Shown piece by piece: positions 8,938-17,853 of a stretch of 64,000 bases of DNA. A model generated the notes under the pieces. That model saw nothing but the letters and a program-made list of their open reading frames with translations, was not told where the DNA came from and made no database searches. A program made the translations under genes and the position numbers. Position 1 is the first letter of the stretch, and each line of letters starts with the position of its first letter. Source of the DNA: JAFGLZ01 sp964390905 (GTDB lineage: Bacteria; Planctomycetota; Phycisphaerae; UBA1845; JAFGLZ01); contig CAYMLO010000037.1 in NCBI GenBank assembly GCA_964390905.1, positions 4,261-68,260 of the forward strand, read 5' to 3'.

Positions 8938-10149
8938 ATGAACAAGGATGGCACGCCCGTCGTTGAGACCATTGCGTTGACCAAGGTCTTCAAGGACTTC
9001 TGGCGGCGCGACCGGGTCACGGCGGTCTGCGATCTGGACCTGCGCGTGGAGCCGGGGGAGATCTTCGGGCTGCTGGGCCCGAACGGCTCGGGCAAGACCA
9101 CGACGATCAAGATCGTCTTGGGATTGCTCTACGCGACGCGCGGGCGGGCGCTCGTCTTTGGGCGCCTGCCAACCGACGTGTCGGTCAAGAACCGCATCGG
9201 GTACCTCCCCGAAGAGTCGTACCTGTACCGTTTCCTCAACGCCCGCGAGACGTTGGATTACTACGCCAGGCTGTTTCAGTATCCGCGTCGCGAACGGTCC
9301 CGCCGGATCGACATGCTGCTGGACATGGTGGGTCTGGCCGCCGTGGCGCGGCGGCGCGTGGGGGAATACTCCAAGGGGATGGCCCGTCGCATCGGGCTGG
9401 CCCAGGCGCTGATCAACGATCCCGACCTGTTGATCCTCGACGAGCCGACGACGGGCCTCGACCCGCTCGGCACCCGCCGGATCAAGGATTTGATCACCGA
9501 CGAACTCCGTCGGCGCGGCAAGACGGTCCTGCTGTGCAGCCACTTGCTGGGCGACGTGGAGGACGTCTGCGACCGCGTCGCCATCCTGTACGGCGGGCAG
9601 CGACGGGCTGTGGGCGACATCCAGGGGTTGCTGAGCCGAACCGAGCTGACCCAGATCACGTCAGAGAAGCTCGGGCCTGGAACGGTTGAGCGCGTCCGCG
9701 ACCTGATCCGGCGTCTGGAGAACAAGGATTTGCTGGAGGTCGCCGCACCGAGCGACAAGCTGGAGACGTTCTTCATGCGGATCGTTCGGGAGGCGCAGGA
9801 AGCCCGCATCGCCACTTCCGGCGTGGCTGAGGGCACGGGAGTGGCCGAGTTCCTCCGTCGAGATCAGCCGGATCAGGAGGGAGAGATCCTGATCAAGGAC
9901 CTGGTCTCAGCGGGTCAGCAGGCCGAGCCGGACGGGGCAGCACCGACCAGCGCGCCGGCGGCGGTGGTAGAGGAGGCCGACGCCGGCGTCATCGACGAGC
10001 TCGTGGGGGCCAGCGGTGCCGATGAGCGCTCGCAGGCGGAGCCAGAAGCCGCTGAGCCGGCGCCCGCACCGGTCGAACCCGAAGCGGACCGGGCCGTCAT
10101 CGATGAGCTCATCGACGCGCCCGACAAGGAGGACGATCGCAGTGCGTAG
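8938..10149 (+). CDS. ABC transporter ATP-binding protein with acidic C-terminal tail
   Basis: Cytoplasmic ATPase of an ABC-2 system. Walker A is LLGPNGSGKTTT (about residues 43-54), the signature is EYSKGMARR, Walker B is LLILDEPT, and the switch His is in LLCSHLLGDVE. The first 300 residues match a normal ABC-2 ATPase. The last 90 residues are Ala/Pro/Glu-rich and contain the repeated motif VIDEL(V/I) (two copies, about 345 and 385), which is not part of the family. The 3' end overlaps the permease start by 8 bp, and the permease Shine-Dalgarno AAGGAGG lies within this gene. Confidence 0.9.
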   Translation: MNKDGTPVVETIALTKVFKDFWRRDRVTAVCDLDLRVEPGEIFGLLGPNGSGKTTTIKIVLGLLYATRGRALVFGRLPTDVSVKNRIGYLPEESYLYRFLNARETLDYYARLFQYPRRERSRRIDMLLDMVGLAAVARRRVGEYSKGMARRIGLAQALINDPDLLILDEPTTGLDPLGTRRIKDLITDELRRRGKTVLLCSHLLGDVEDVCDRVAILYGGQRRAVGDIQGLLSRTELTQITSEKLGPGTVERVRDLIRRLENKDLLEVAAPSDKLETFFMRIVREAQEARIATSGVAEGTGVAEFLRRDQPDQEGEILIKDLVSAGQQAEPDGAAPTSAPAAVVEEADAGVIDELVGASGADERSQAEPEAAEPAPAPVEPEADRAVIDELIDAPDKEDDRSA

Positions 10150-11554
10150 GACCTGGGCCGTCGCGCGAACCATGATCGCCGAGGCCATCCGGATGAAGAT
10201 CGCCCTCGTGCTGCTGATCATCTTGGTGGCCGTCATCCCCATGGGGCCCTTCATCTGGGAGGGGGATGGCACGCTCAAGGGCCGGGTCCAAACCTTCCTG
10301 ACCTACAGCAACATCCTCGTTCTGGTGATGCTGAGCATCATGACCATCTTCGTGGCCTGCCAGTCGCTCAGCAAGGAGGTGACCGACCGGCAGATCTACA
10401 CGATCGCGACCAAGCCTATTCCGCGATGGCAGTTCATCTTGGGCAAATGGCTGGGGCTGTGTTTGCTCAATGCGTTGCTGTTGGGCATCTGCAGTCTGGC
10501 GATCTACATGTTCACGATGTACATGTTCGGCATGGATGCTCGGCGCTTGGACAAGGCGGCGTTGCGTTGGGAGGTGCTGGTCGCGCGGCAGGGCATCATG
10601 CCCCCGGTCCCGGACTTCACCGACGTGGTCGAGGAGCGCTACGAGGCCCTCAAGAAGACGGGTGAACTGCCCGACGAGCGGCTGTCGCCCGAAGTCGCCA
10701 AGTCCATGAAGCGAGACCTGTATCGGTCGGCCCGCCAGCGCTGGCGCTCCGTGGAGCCCGGTGGCGTCAAGACGTGGGTGTTCGAGGGCATTCACCCCGA
10801 TCCCGATTGTCAGTACATCCACATTCGCTACAAGATGCGGGCTTCACCCATGCCGCCGCGGATGCGCGTCGATTGTGTCTGGCTGGTCGGCGACCCCGCA
10901 CGGACGGCCAATGCGCAGATTCCCCGAAGCGACTCGATCGACCAGTGGCACTACTTCCCGGTCACGAGCAACGCGGTCGGCAAGGACGGCCGGCTCAGGG
11001 TGACGTTCGTGAACCGCCACATTGCCGACCTGTACACGGCCGAACCCAGCCGTGAGTACAAGTCGACGGTGAGCTTCGAGGAACCCGACGGTCTGGAAGT
11101 GCTCTACGAGGTCACGTCGTTCGGGGGCAACTTCGTGCGGTCGTCGCTGCTCATGCTGATCTGGCTGATGCCCCTGTCGGCGCTGGGGCTGTTCGCCGGG
11201 TCGTTCCTGAGCTTCTCGGTCAGCGCGCTTCTGTGCAGTTCGGTGCTGGTGGCCTCGGCATTGCGCGACTTCGTTTGGGAAAGCCTCTTCTGGATCCAGT
11301 CGACCCCGAATCCGCAGCAGGACCCGCTGGACTACTTCAGCTGGATCTTCAAGCCCTTCATCCAGCTGATCATCAATGGCGTGCCCCACCTGGGCAAGTA
11401 CAGCCCCATCGATCTGCTGGCCGACGGTCGGGTCATTGCGTGGGGCTCGGTGGCCGAGGCGTTCGGCATCATGGTGGTGGTCCAGGCGGGCATCTACCTG
11501 TTGCTGACGATGCTAATCTTCTCGAAACGAGAGTTGGCGCAGGTGACGGTGTGA
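10142..11554 (+). CDS. ABC-2 type transporter permease with large extracytoplasmic insert
   Basis: A 470-residue membrane subunit partnered with the ATPase encoded just upstream. The GTG at 10142 is preferred over the longer frame from 10016 because AAGGAGG (10126-10132) sits 9 bp before it and the extra N-terminus is low-complexity Arg/Ser. The first membrane segments lie at about residues 18-35 and 55-75, followed by the TIATKPIPRWQFI loop. A soluble insert of about 200 residues (roughly 130-320) separates these from the C-terminal segments. The insert is probably extracytoplasmic and may bind a substrate or the product of the next gene. Confidence 0.8.
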   Translation: MRRTWAVARTMIAEAIRMKIALVLLIILVAVIPMGPFIWEGDGTLKGRVQTFLTYSNILVLVMLSIMTIFVACQSLSKEVTDRQIYTIATKPIPRWQFILGKWLGLCLLNALLLGICSLAIYMFTMYMFGMDARRLDKAALRWEVLVARQGIMPPVPDFTDVVEERYEALKKTGELPDERLSPEVAKSMKRDLYRSARQRWRSVEPGGVKTWVFEGIHPDPDCQYIHIRYKMRASPMPPRMRVDCVWLVGDPARTANAQIPRSDSIDQWHYFPVTSNAVGKDGRLRVTFVNRHIADLYTAEPSREYKSTVSFEEPDGLEVLYEVTSFGGNFVRSSLLMLIWLMPLSALGLFAGSFLSFSVSALLCSSVLVASALRDFVWESLFWIQSTPNPQQDPLDYFSWIFKPFIQLIINGVPHLGKYSPIDLLADGRVIAWGSVAEAFGIMVVVQAGIYLLLTMLIFSKRELAQVTV

Positions 11555-11558
11555 GCGG

Positions 11559-13598
11559 ATGAAGACCTCCCGGTTGATCCAAGTCGGTGCCGTGCTCGGC
11601 TCGATGCTCTTCGTCGCCGTGGCGAGCGTGTATCAGCCTGGCATCAACCAGGACCGCCAGGATTTGGAACTGGTCTTCAACGAGGACCTTCGCGAGAACC
11701 TCTCTCCGGACATCGCGTGGCGGACCGCCATGCTCGGGTCGTTCCGCGGGCTGCTGGTCAACATCCTTTGGATCCGGATCGAGCGGCTGAAGGAAGAGGG
11801 CAAGTATTTCGAGGCCAAGGGCCTGGCGGAGGAGATCTGCAAGCTCCAGCCGCGCTTCGCCCCGGTGTGGGTGTTCCACGCCTGGAACATGGCCTGGAAC
11901 ATCTCCGTGGCCACGCACACGCCGGAGGAACGGTGGAAGTGGGTCTACAACGGCGTACGCCTGGTCCGCGACAAAGGCGTGGTCTACAACCCCCGGAGCA
12001 ACTGGCTGTATCGCCAGATCGCTTGGACGTACTTCAACAAGATGGGGGAGTGGACCGACGACATGCACCGCGCTTACAAGCGGTACTGGGCGATGCGGAT
12101 GCAGCAGTTGCTCGGTCCCAGGATCTCCGACGCGACGACGGATCGCGTGATCGAAGCCTTCCGGCCCATCGCCGAGGCTCCCAAGACGGTCGAGGCGTTC
12201 GTCGCGGCCGACCCGGGCAATCGTGAGCTCGTGGACGGTCTGCGCAGGTTTGGTCTGCCTCTCGATGACGGCGTCGAGCTGAACGAATCGGCCGCGGAGG
12301 CCACCGGGCCGCTGGGCCTGGTGGACCGATTCTGGCGGTTGTACTGGATGGCCGTTGCGCAAGACGAGCCGTCCTTGGCCAATCTGCGTGTCGGGGCGCC
12401 CGATGCCCCGATCCCGGAGGTCGCTGCGCTCAGGGCGTTCCTGGATGGCATCGAGCCGGGGGAGCGACGCGAACGCCTGGTGGCGTTCGCTCAGGCGTTC
12501 ATCCTTCGTAGGCGGTATCAGCTCGATCCGGAGCTGATGCTCGAGCTGATGGAGACGTACGGCCCGTTGGACTGGCGGTGCGTCGAGAGCCACGGGATCT
12601 ACTGGGTCATCCTGGGGACGCGCAAGAGCCCCCGGTGGGAGATCGACGACGAGCTGGATCGGCTGAACACCGAGCGGATCCTGCTCTACGCGCTGCGCAA
12701 CCTGTCGCGCCGCGGGTGGCTCGTTTTCGAGCCCAACTACGACAACGTCAACAACTCGTACTTTCATCAGGTGCCTGACCTGCGGTTCATCGACATCACG
12801 CACGAGATGTACATCGCGCTGGGCAAGCGGTACAACGCGACGCCGCACTGGCGGGCGGAGGGGGGGGGGCAGTACCTCGGGTCGGGTCATCAGTTCTTCC
12901 TGCACGAAGCGGTCCGCCAGCTCTATTTCAACGGGGACGAGGAGAAGGCGGCCTACTACTACAACTGGGTCCGCGACAACTTCCGCGACGACGACGGCAA
13001 GTCGATCAAGGAGATGTACATGAAGCCGCTGTGGGAGTTCGTCGTGGCCGAGACCCGCGGTCAGATCGACATCTTCCGCGGCACGAGCGACACCATCAAC
13101 GGGCTGATGTTCCAGGCCTACTTCAAGCTCGCCACCGGGGAGGGGGAGGGGTTCACCAAGTGCGTCAACCAGGCCCGCAGGCTATGGGGTCAATACATGG
13201 AGGAGCGCAAGCACGACGAAAACCCCCGTCGACAGCTCCCCGACTTCCGCAGGATGGCCCGTGATCGCCTGATGGTCTTTCTCCGGCTGCCGTCGCAAGT
13301 GGCCGCTCGCGGGGCGCCGATGGTGGGCATGCTGAGCAAGGCCCGGCTGTGGCGGCGGCTGCCCCTGGAGTACAAGCAACCCGTTTGGGATCATGTTGCA
13401 CCGGCGTTGGCCGAGATGTGCAAGCAGGCCAGGCCGCCCATCGATTTCGCCAGGGCCTTCCCCGAGCCGCCGGGCATGGATGCCTACCGAAAGGCCCACC
13501 CGTCCCGGCGGGATAGGCACCTGCCCAAGCCAACCGACCGGATGATCCCGGAGACTCAGCCTGCCGAGGGCGCGGCGTCTGCGTCCGGCCAAGAGTAA
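11559..13598 (+). CDS. Uncharacterised membrane-anchored protein, probably linked to the ABC transporter
   Basis: A 679-residue protein not assigned to a named family. An N-terminal hydrophobic segment (residues 8-24) could be a signal or anchor. The following part (EEGKYFEAKGLAEEICKLQP and similar) looks like helical TPR-type repeats, with many Trp and Tyr residues in the middle. The start lies 4 bp after the permease stop, so it is most likely in the same operon as the ATPase and permease. It could be an exported partner of that transporter; this is inference from position only. Confidence 0.6.
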   Translation: MKTSRLIQVGAVLGSMLFVAVASVYQPGINQDRQDLELVFNEDLRENLSPDIAWRTAMLGSFRGLLVNILWIRIERLKEEGKYFEAKGLAEEICKLQPRFAPVWVFHAWNMAWNISVATHTPEERWKWVYNGVRLVRDKGVVYNPRSNWLYRQIAWTYFNKMGEWTDDMHRAYKRYWAMRMQQLLGPRISDATTDRVIEAFRPIAEAPKTVEAFVAADPGNRELVDGLRRFGLPLDDGVELNESAAEATGPLGLVDRFWRLYWMAVAQDEPSLANLRVGAPDAPIPEVAALRAFLDGIEPGERRERLVAFAQAFILRRRYQLDPELMLELMETYGPLDWRCVESHGIYWVILGTRKSPRWEIDDELDRLNTERILLYALRNLSRRGWLVFEPNYDNVNNSYFHQVPDLRFIDITHEMYIALGKRYNATPHWRAEGGGQYLGSGHQFFLHEAVRQLYFNGDEEKAAYYYNWVRDNFRDDDGKSIKEMYMKPLWEFVVAETRGQIDIFRGTSDTINGLMFQAYFKLATGEGEGFTKCVNQARRLWGQYMEERKHDENPRRQLPDFRRMARDRLMVFLRLPSQVAARGAPMVGMLSKARLWRRLPLEYKQPVWDHVAPALAEMCKQARPPIDFARAFPEPPGMDAYRKAHPSRRDRHLPKPTDRMIPETQPAEGAASASGQE

Positions 13599-13626
13599 AT
13601 AAAGTTAAGTCGACGGCAAGATCCCC

Positions 13627-13655
13627 TTGACATTATTCACTTCTCGTGGTACACT
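13627..13655 (+). promoter_or_regulatory. Sigma-70-type promoter upstream of the DUF2089 gene
   Basis: TTGACA at 13627-13632 and TACACT at 13650-13655 are separated by exactly 17 bp. The -35 is perfect and the -10 differs from TATAAT at two positions. It ends 26 bp before the ATG of the DUF2089 gene and marks a new transcription unit after the ABC operon. Confidence 0.75.
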
Positions 13656-13681
13656 CCTGAGTAGAATTCAGTCCGACCACC

Positions 13682-14047
13682 ATGGCTGAAGAACCGATCG
13701 GAAACGACTGTCCCTACTGCGGGTCGCCGATGACGGTCACCCGGATGACGTGCCACCGTTGTTCGGTGTCCGTCGAGGCGGCGTTCCCGATATCGCGCCT
13801 GGCCGATCTGCCGGTCGAGCACCAACGGTTCATCGAGATGTTCGTGCTGGCCAGCGGGAGCCTCAAGGAGATCGCGGCGCAGACGGGCGTGTCGTATCCG
13901 ACGGTCCGGTCTCGGCTGGACAAGGTGATCGAGGCCCTGCGAAGCGAGATCGCCAAGACGGGCGAGATCCGGGGCAGCATCCTCGACGCCGTCGGGGCCG
14001 GGAAGATGACGGCCGAGGAGGCAGCACGACTGATCAAGGGCATCTAG
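13682..14047 (+). CDS. DUF2089-family regulator (zinc ribbon + HTH + SHOCT-like C-terminus)
   Basis: A 121-residue predicted transcription factor. Two CxxC pairs (Cys10/Cys13 and Cys24/Cys27) form a zinc ribbon. A helix-turn-helix follows at about residues 60-85 (LKEIAAQTGVSYPTVRSRLD), and the end (GKMTAEEAARLI) resembles the short oligomerisation helix pair of SHOCT-type proteins. This three-part layout is typical of DUF2089. Eleven bases separate it from the following TPR membrane protein, which is likely its operon partner and possibly the process it controls. A strong promoter lies just upstream. Confidence 0.85.
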   Translation: MAEEPIGNDCPYCGSPMTVTRMTCHRCSVSVEAAFPISRLADLPVEHQRFIEMFVLASGSLKEIAAQTGVSYPTVRSRLDKVIEALRSEIAKTGEIRGSILDAVGAGKMTAEEAARLIKGI

Positions 14048-14058
14048 GGTGACGACCC

Positions 14059-15363
14059 ATGGATGTGGGTGAAGGTTCGCGAACCGATCCTATGGAGCAG
14101 GGCGCCTCCGGGCCCGACGCGCCGTCGGGCCCCGTCGATGAGGAGGCGCTGCTGGACGAGGCGATTCGTCAGGCCGATCAACGGTTGACGGCATCGCTCC
14201 AGAAGGACGAGCTGCGCCGCCGGCGGAGACGCTGGTGGGTGCTCGGAGGGTTTGCGATGACCATCACGATCGTAGGCGTTGTGTCCGCGATGTTGCTCTA
14301 TGGCGCGGGGAAGGCCGTCACGCCGGCCGACGCCAGGAAGGCCGCGGGGCTGGCGAACCGCGGTTGGCAGCTGTACCTGTCCGAAGAGTTCGCCGAAGCG
14401 GCGGAGAAGCTCGAGGCCGCCGTCGAGCTGGATCCCGGAATCAGCAGGGCCTGGAACGGGCTGGGGTGGAGCTGGTTCAGGCTCGGCCAGTCCGAGGCCG
14501 CGGTCGAGGCGTTTGAGAAGTGCATCGCGCTGGAAGTCGATCACGCGGCCGCCAGAAACGGCCTGGGCCACATCTGCTTCAACCGCGGCCAGTATGATCA
14601 GGCGGAGTCCCACTGGATCCTGGTGGCCGACGAGGCTCCGGGGACCTGGGGGGGCCTGGCGAAGCTCTACCTGCTCCAGGGCAAGTTCGACCAGGCTGCG
14701 CGGTGGGCGGAGAAGCTCACCAAGGAGGTCCCGGACGACGAGTTTGCCAAGCGACTGCTGGCGGCCGCGAGGGCCAAGAGACTCGATCCCAAGCTCCGCA
14801 AGGAGATCGAGCCGTCCCGCGACGAAGCGGGCAAGGCGTCGACGTCGTTCCTGATCAAGGACGGGTTCGAGTCGGGCAAAGAGGTGCCCGAGGGGTGGGA
14901 GTCGGGCCTCAAAATCCCCGGCGTGTCCTACGTGTGGGCCAAGAAGACGGCGTTCGAGGGCAAGGCCAGCCTTTGCCTGAGGAAGACGGCCAAGCGCTAC
15001 TTCCCGATCGGGCAGTGGTCGCGGAGCGTCCCGCACAACGGCGAGCCCGCGAAGCTCGAGGTGGCCGCCCAGGTGAAGGCCGAGCAGATGACGAAGGCGG
15101 TGATTGACGTTCAATTCATGGATGCGCGTCGCAGGATGCTCCGCCACGAATGGGCGGCCTACATCGGTGCGAAGAAGGCGAGCGACCCGCCGGTCGATCA
15201 CGACTGGAAGAGGTACACCGCAAAGGTGGCCGTCCCCAAGGGAGCCGACGAGCTGGTGATCGCGCTGCAGATCTATGGCCCCGGCACGGTCTGGTTCGAC
15301 AACGTGACCGCGAGGTATGTCGGAAAACGCGCGGGCCAGAAGGGGAAGAAGACCACACCATGA
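14059..15363 (+). CDS. TPR-repeat single-pass membrane protein with C-terminal beta domain
   Basis: A 434-residue protein. An acidic then Arg-rich N-terminus (RRRRRRWW) leads into one membrane segment at about residues 57-82. Residues 95-235 carry TPR-like repeats (GWQLYLSEEFAEAAEKLEAA, AWNGLGWSWFRLGQSEAA). The C-terminal part from about 265 (DGFESGKEVPEGWES ... VWFDNVTARYV) looks like a carbohydrate-binding-type beta sandwich. The Arg cluster before the membrane segment predicts that the TPR and beta domains lie outside the cytoplasm. It is probably co-transcribed with the DUF2089 gene. Confidence 0.7.
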   Translation: MDVGEGSRTDPMEQGASGPDAPSGPVDEEALLDEAIRQADQRLTASLQKDELRRRRRRWWVLGGFAMTITIVGVVSAMLLYGAGKAVTPADARKAAGLANRGWQLYLSEEFAEAAEKLEAAVELDPGISRAWNGLGWSWFRLGQSEAAVEAFEKCIALEVDHAAARNGLGHICFNRGQYDQAESHWILVADEAPGTWGGLAKLYLLQGKFDQAARWAEKLTKEVPDDEFAKRLLAAARAKRLDPKLRKEIEPSRDEAGKASTSFLIKDGFESGKEVPEGWESGLKIPGVSYVWAKKTAFEGKASLCLRKTAKRYFPIGQWSRSVPHNGEPAKLEVAAQVKAEQMTKAVIDVQFMDARRRMLRHEWAAYIGAKKASDPPVDHDWKRYTAKVAVPKGADELVIALQIYGPGTVWFDNVTARYVGKRAGQKGKKTTP

Positions 15364-15373
15364 GCGCGTCGTG

Positions 15374-15391
15374 AGCGTCCCTGGGGACGCT
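15374..15391 (+). terminator. Short hairpin after the TPR gene
   Basis: Arms AGCGTCC (15374-15380) and GGACGCT (15385-15391) pair perfectly round a 4-base loop, 10 bp after the stop codon. There is no T-run, so it is either a weak or factor-dependent terminator or a chance palindrome. Confidence 0.35.
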
Positions 15392-15554
15392 TGTCGGCGC
15401 GGGACGCAATCGACGGATGCGACGGGCGTTCGGAAGGTGGTCTGAGGGGCATGCGTCACGAGCCCTGACCGTGGAGTGTCTGCGCTCGAAGCGGTGCCGA
15501 AAGGCCAGCGCCCGGATGCCAAGGAGCAGGAGCTCGATGGGGAGGAGACGATCC

Positions 15555-17819
15555 ATGACAGCGCAGAGACGCGGGACATGCGTTGTGTTGTGTCTGATCA
15601 CGGGGCTGGCGGTTCAGGGCGCCGTTGCGGCCGAGGTCTCGCGTGAGGCATGGGTCGCACGAATCAAGGGGTTGCGCCAGTACAAGGCAACTGCGTTTCG
15701 GGTCGGGCCCCAGCTGGCGCGGCTTGATCCGGATCTTGGCCTGGATATCGTCCGGACGGCTTGGCCGGCGCTGACCGACTACCAGACCAAGCGTGGACTG
15801 CTCTACGCCTTCTACCGAGAGAAGCATCCGCGCAAGCTTGCGATCCTCGAGCTGGGCCTGACGGATTCGGACCGGCGCGTCAGCGACTGGGCGTTGAAGT
15901 ATCTCATGGACGCCTTCACGCAAGAACCGGCAACCCACCAAGCCTGGTGCGACCAGGTTGGCCAGGCCGCGCTGGATGCATACTGGCGTGCCAGAATCAA
16001 AGAGGCTGCCTCGAACGTTGACGCGGAGTTGCGCGGCCTTCTCGAGACTGTCAAGGCGGGCGGTGACTGGGCGCGCCGTCTCGACATGGCCAGAGAGGCC
16101 AAGAAGCTCACAGGGCACAATGATCCGCGGGTCATCCCGGTCCTCATCGGCGTCCTGGAGGCGGACAACTCCTACGAGACGATCTACGGCGTGGGTGAAG
16201 GCCTCGAGCACATCACCGGTGTGAAGCAGACGCGCTTCCACGATGGGGCCTGGTGGCGGCGGTGGTGGGGCAAGAACAAGTCGCGCTATCCCAAGGCCGT
16301 TCAGGCCACGCCCATCCCCGACCTGACCAAGACCGCCTCGGGCAAGGCGCACGTGCCGTTCCCGCAGGACGCCGACGGGCTTGATTTCCTGCTGAAGTAT
16401 GTCGTACAGGAGATGGAGCAGTGCGCGAAGAAGCCAGAGGGCCATCGGCTGCGTCTCTCCGACGTCGCCAGACAGATCGCCGCACACAAGGACCCGCGGG
16501 CCATCCCCGTGCTCATCGGCGTGCTCGACGCCGACAACTCCTACGATACCGTTTACGGCGTCGGCTACTTCGCGCTGGGCAAGCTGACGGACGTGAAGTA
16601 CAGCCCCTACCACGACGGGGCGTGGTGGCGGCGGTGGTGGGACCAGAACAAGTCACGGTTTCCCAAGGACGTGCAGAACATCCCCATCCCCGATCTGCCC
16701 AAGACAGAACACGGCAAGCGTCATCGGCCGTTTCCCGAAGACCTCGACACGCTCGATGGCAAGATGGCGTGGCTGATGAGACAGTTCAAGGACGGCGCGT
16801 TGGGGAAGGACATCTGGGATGTTGCCCGCGAGATCGCCGAATTCAAGGATCCGCGCGTTATCCCTGAGCTGATCGCCCTGATCGAGGCGGACAACAGCTA
16901 CGACACGGTGTACGGCATCGGGTACTACGCTCTGTCGAGGCTGACGGGCGTGAAGTACGACAAGGGACATGATGGGGCGTGGTGGCGGGCCTGGTGGGAG
17001 GCGAACAAGTCGCGATACGCCCAGGACGTTCGCGCGCGGGCGATCCCGGACCAGCGATCGCTGATGGCAACCCGGCGCAAGCGCGCCGCGCAGCGGAAGC
17101 GTGAGGCGGCGCTCGCTGACGTTGCCGACGTGCCTGCGCAAGACCTGACCGTCGGCGACCAGGCCAGGATGAGGTACTTCCTGATCGGCGGGGGTAAGGG
17201 TGCCAAGCCGCCGAAGGCCGGCCACAGGCTGATCGTCGTCATGCCCGGCGGTAGCGGCAGTGCGGACTTCCATCCGTTCGTCCGACGGCTGTACAAGCAC
17301 GCCATGAACCGCGAGTTCCTCGTCGCCCAGCCGGTGGCGGTCAAGTGGCATCGCTCCCAGCAGATCGTCTGGCCGACGCGGGTCAATCCGACGCGCAGAC
17401 AGCGGTTCGCCACCGAGGACTTCGTCGAGGCCGTCATCAAAGACGTCAAGAAGCGCTACCCGATCGACCCGCGCTGTATCTTCACACTGACCTGGTCGTC
17501 GAGTGGCCCGGCGGCGTACGCAATCTCGCTGCAGGAGAAGACCGCGGTGAGAGGATCCTACATCGCGATGTCGGTCTATCGTCGGAAGTGGATGCCGCCG
17601 TTGAAGGCGGCCAGGGGACACATCTACTTGCTGGACCACTCGCCCCAGGACACGATCTGCCCCTTCAGTCACGCCAAGCAAGCGGAAGCGGAGCTGACCG
17701 GGGCGGGCGCCGCCGTCCGTTTGGTGACCTATGAAGGGGGGCACGGCTGGCGCGGCGACACCTACGTCCGTGTCCGCGACGGGTTGGGCTGGATGGTGAA
17801 GGAGGCAACGCGTCAGTAG
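15555..17819 (+). CDS. Exported protein: three WW-containing HEAT-like repeats fused to an alpha/beta-hydrolase
   Basis: A 754-residue protein, start at ATG 15555 with GGGGAGGAG upstream and a clear signal peptide (VVLCLITGLAVQGAVAAEV). Three long repeats, centred near bases 16220, 16590 and 16950, each contain a HEAT-like helix pair (DPRVIPVLIGVLEADNSY) followed by HDGAWWRRWW and NKSRYP. The C-terminal third is a serine-hydrolase fold: a candidate nucleophile in TWSSSGPAAY, Asp in HSPQDTICPF and His in YEGGHGWRG. The substrate is unknown; an esterase or peptidase-like role outside the cytoplasm is likely. The convergent URO-D gene ends 34 bp away. Confidence 0.75.
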   Translation: MTAQRRGTCVVLCLITGLAVQGAVAAEVSREAWVARIKGLRQYKATAFRVGPQLARLDPDLGLDIVRTAWPALTDYQTKRGLLYAFYREKHPRKLAILELGLTDSDRRVSDWALKYLMDAFTQEPATHQAWCDQVGQAALDAYWRARIKEAASNVDAELRGLLETVKAGGDWARRLDMAREAKKLTGHNDPRVIPVLIGVLEADNSYETIYGVGEGLEHITGVKQTRFHDGAWWRRWWGKNKSRYPKAVQATPIPDLTKTASGKAHVPFPQDADGLDFLLKYVVQEMEQCAKKPEGHRLRLSDVARQIAAHKDPRAIPVLIGVLDADNSYDTVYGVGYFALGKLTDVKYSPYHDGAWWRRWWDQNKSRFPKDVQNIPIPDLPKTEHGKRHRPFPEDLDTLDGKMAWLMRQFKDGALGKDIWDVAREIAEFKDPRVIPELIALIEADNSYDTVYGIGYYALSRLTGVKYDKGHDGAWWRAWWEANKSRYAQDVRARAIPDQRSLMATRRKRAAQRKREAALADVADVPAQDLTVGDQARMRYFLIGGGKGAKPPKAGHRLIVVMPGGSGSADFHPFVRRLYKHAMNREFLVAQPVAVKWHRSQQIVWPTRVNPTRRQRFATEDFVEAVIKDVKKRYPIDPRCIFTLTWSSSGPAAYAISLQEKTAVRGSYIAMSVYRRKWMPPLKAARGHIYLLDHSPQDTICPFSHAKQAEAELTGAGAAVRLVTYEGGHGWRGDTYVRVRDGLGWMVKEATRQ

Positions 17820-17853
17820 CGCGACGTAGATTCGTGGGCTGGGCTTTCGGGGT

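Noticed and set aside
14044..15579. Minus-strand frame of 511 residues opposite the TPR gene
   Set aside because: The plus-strand gene has a membrane segment, TPR repeats and an operon partner; the minus-strand frame is low-complexity Arg/Leu/Gly.
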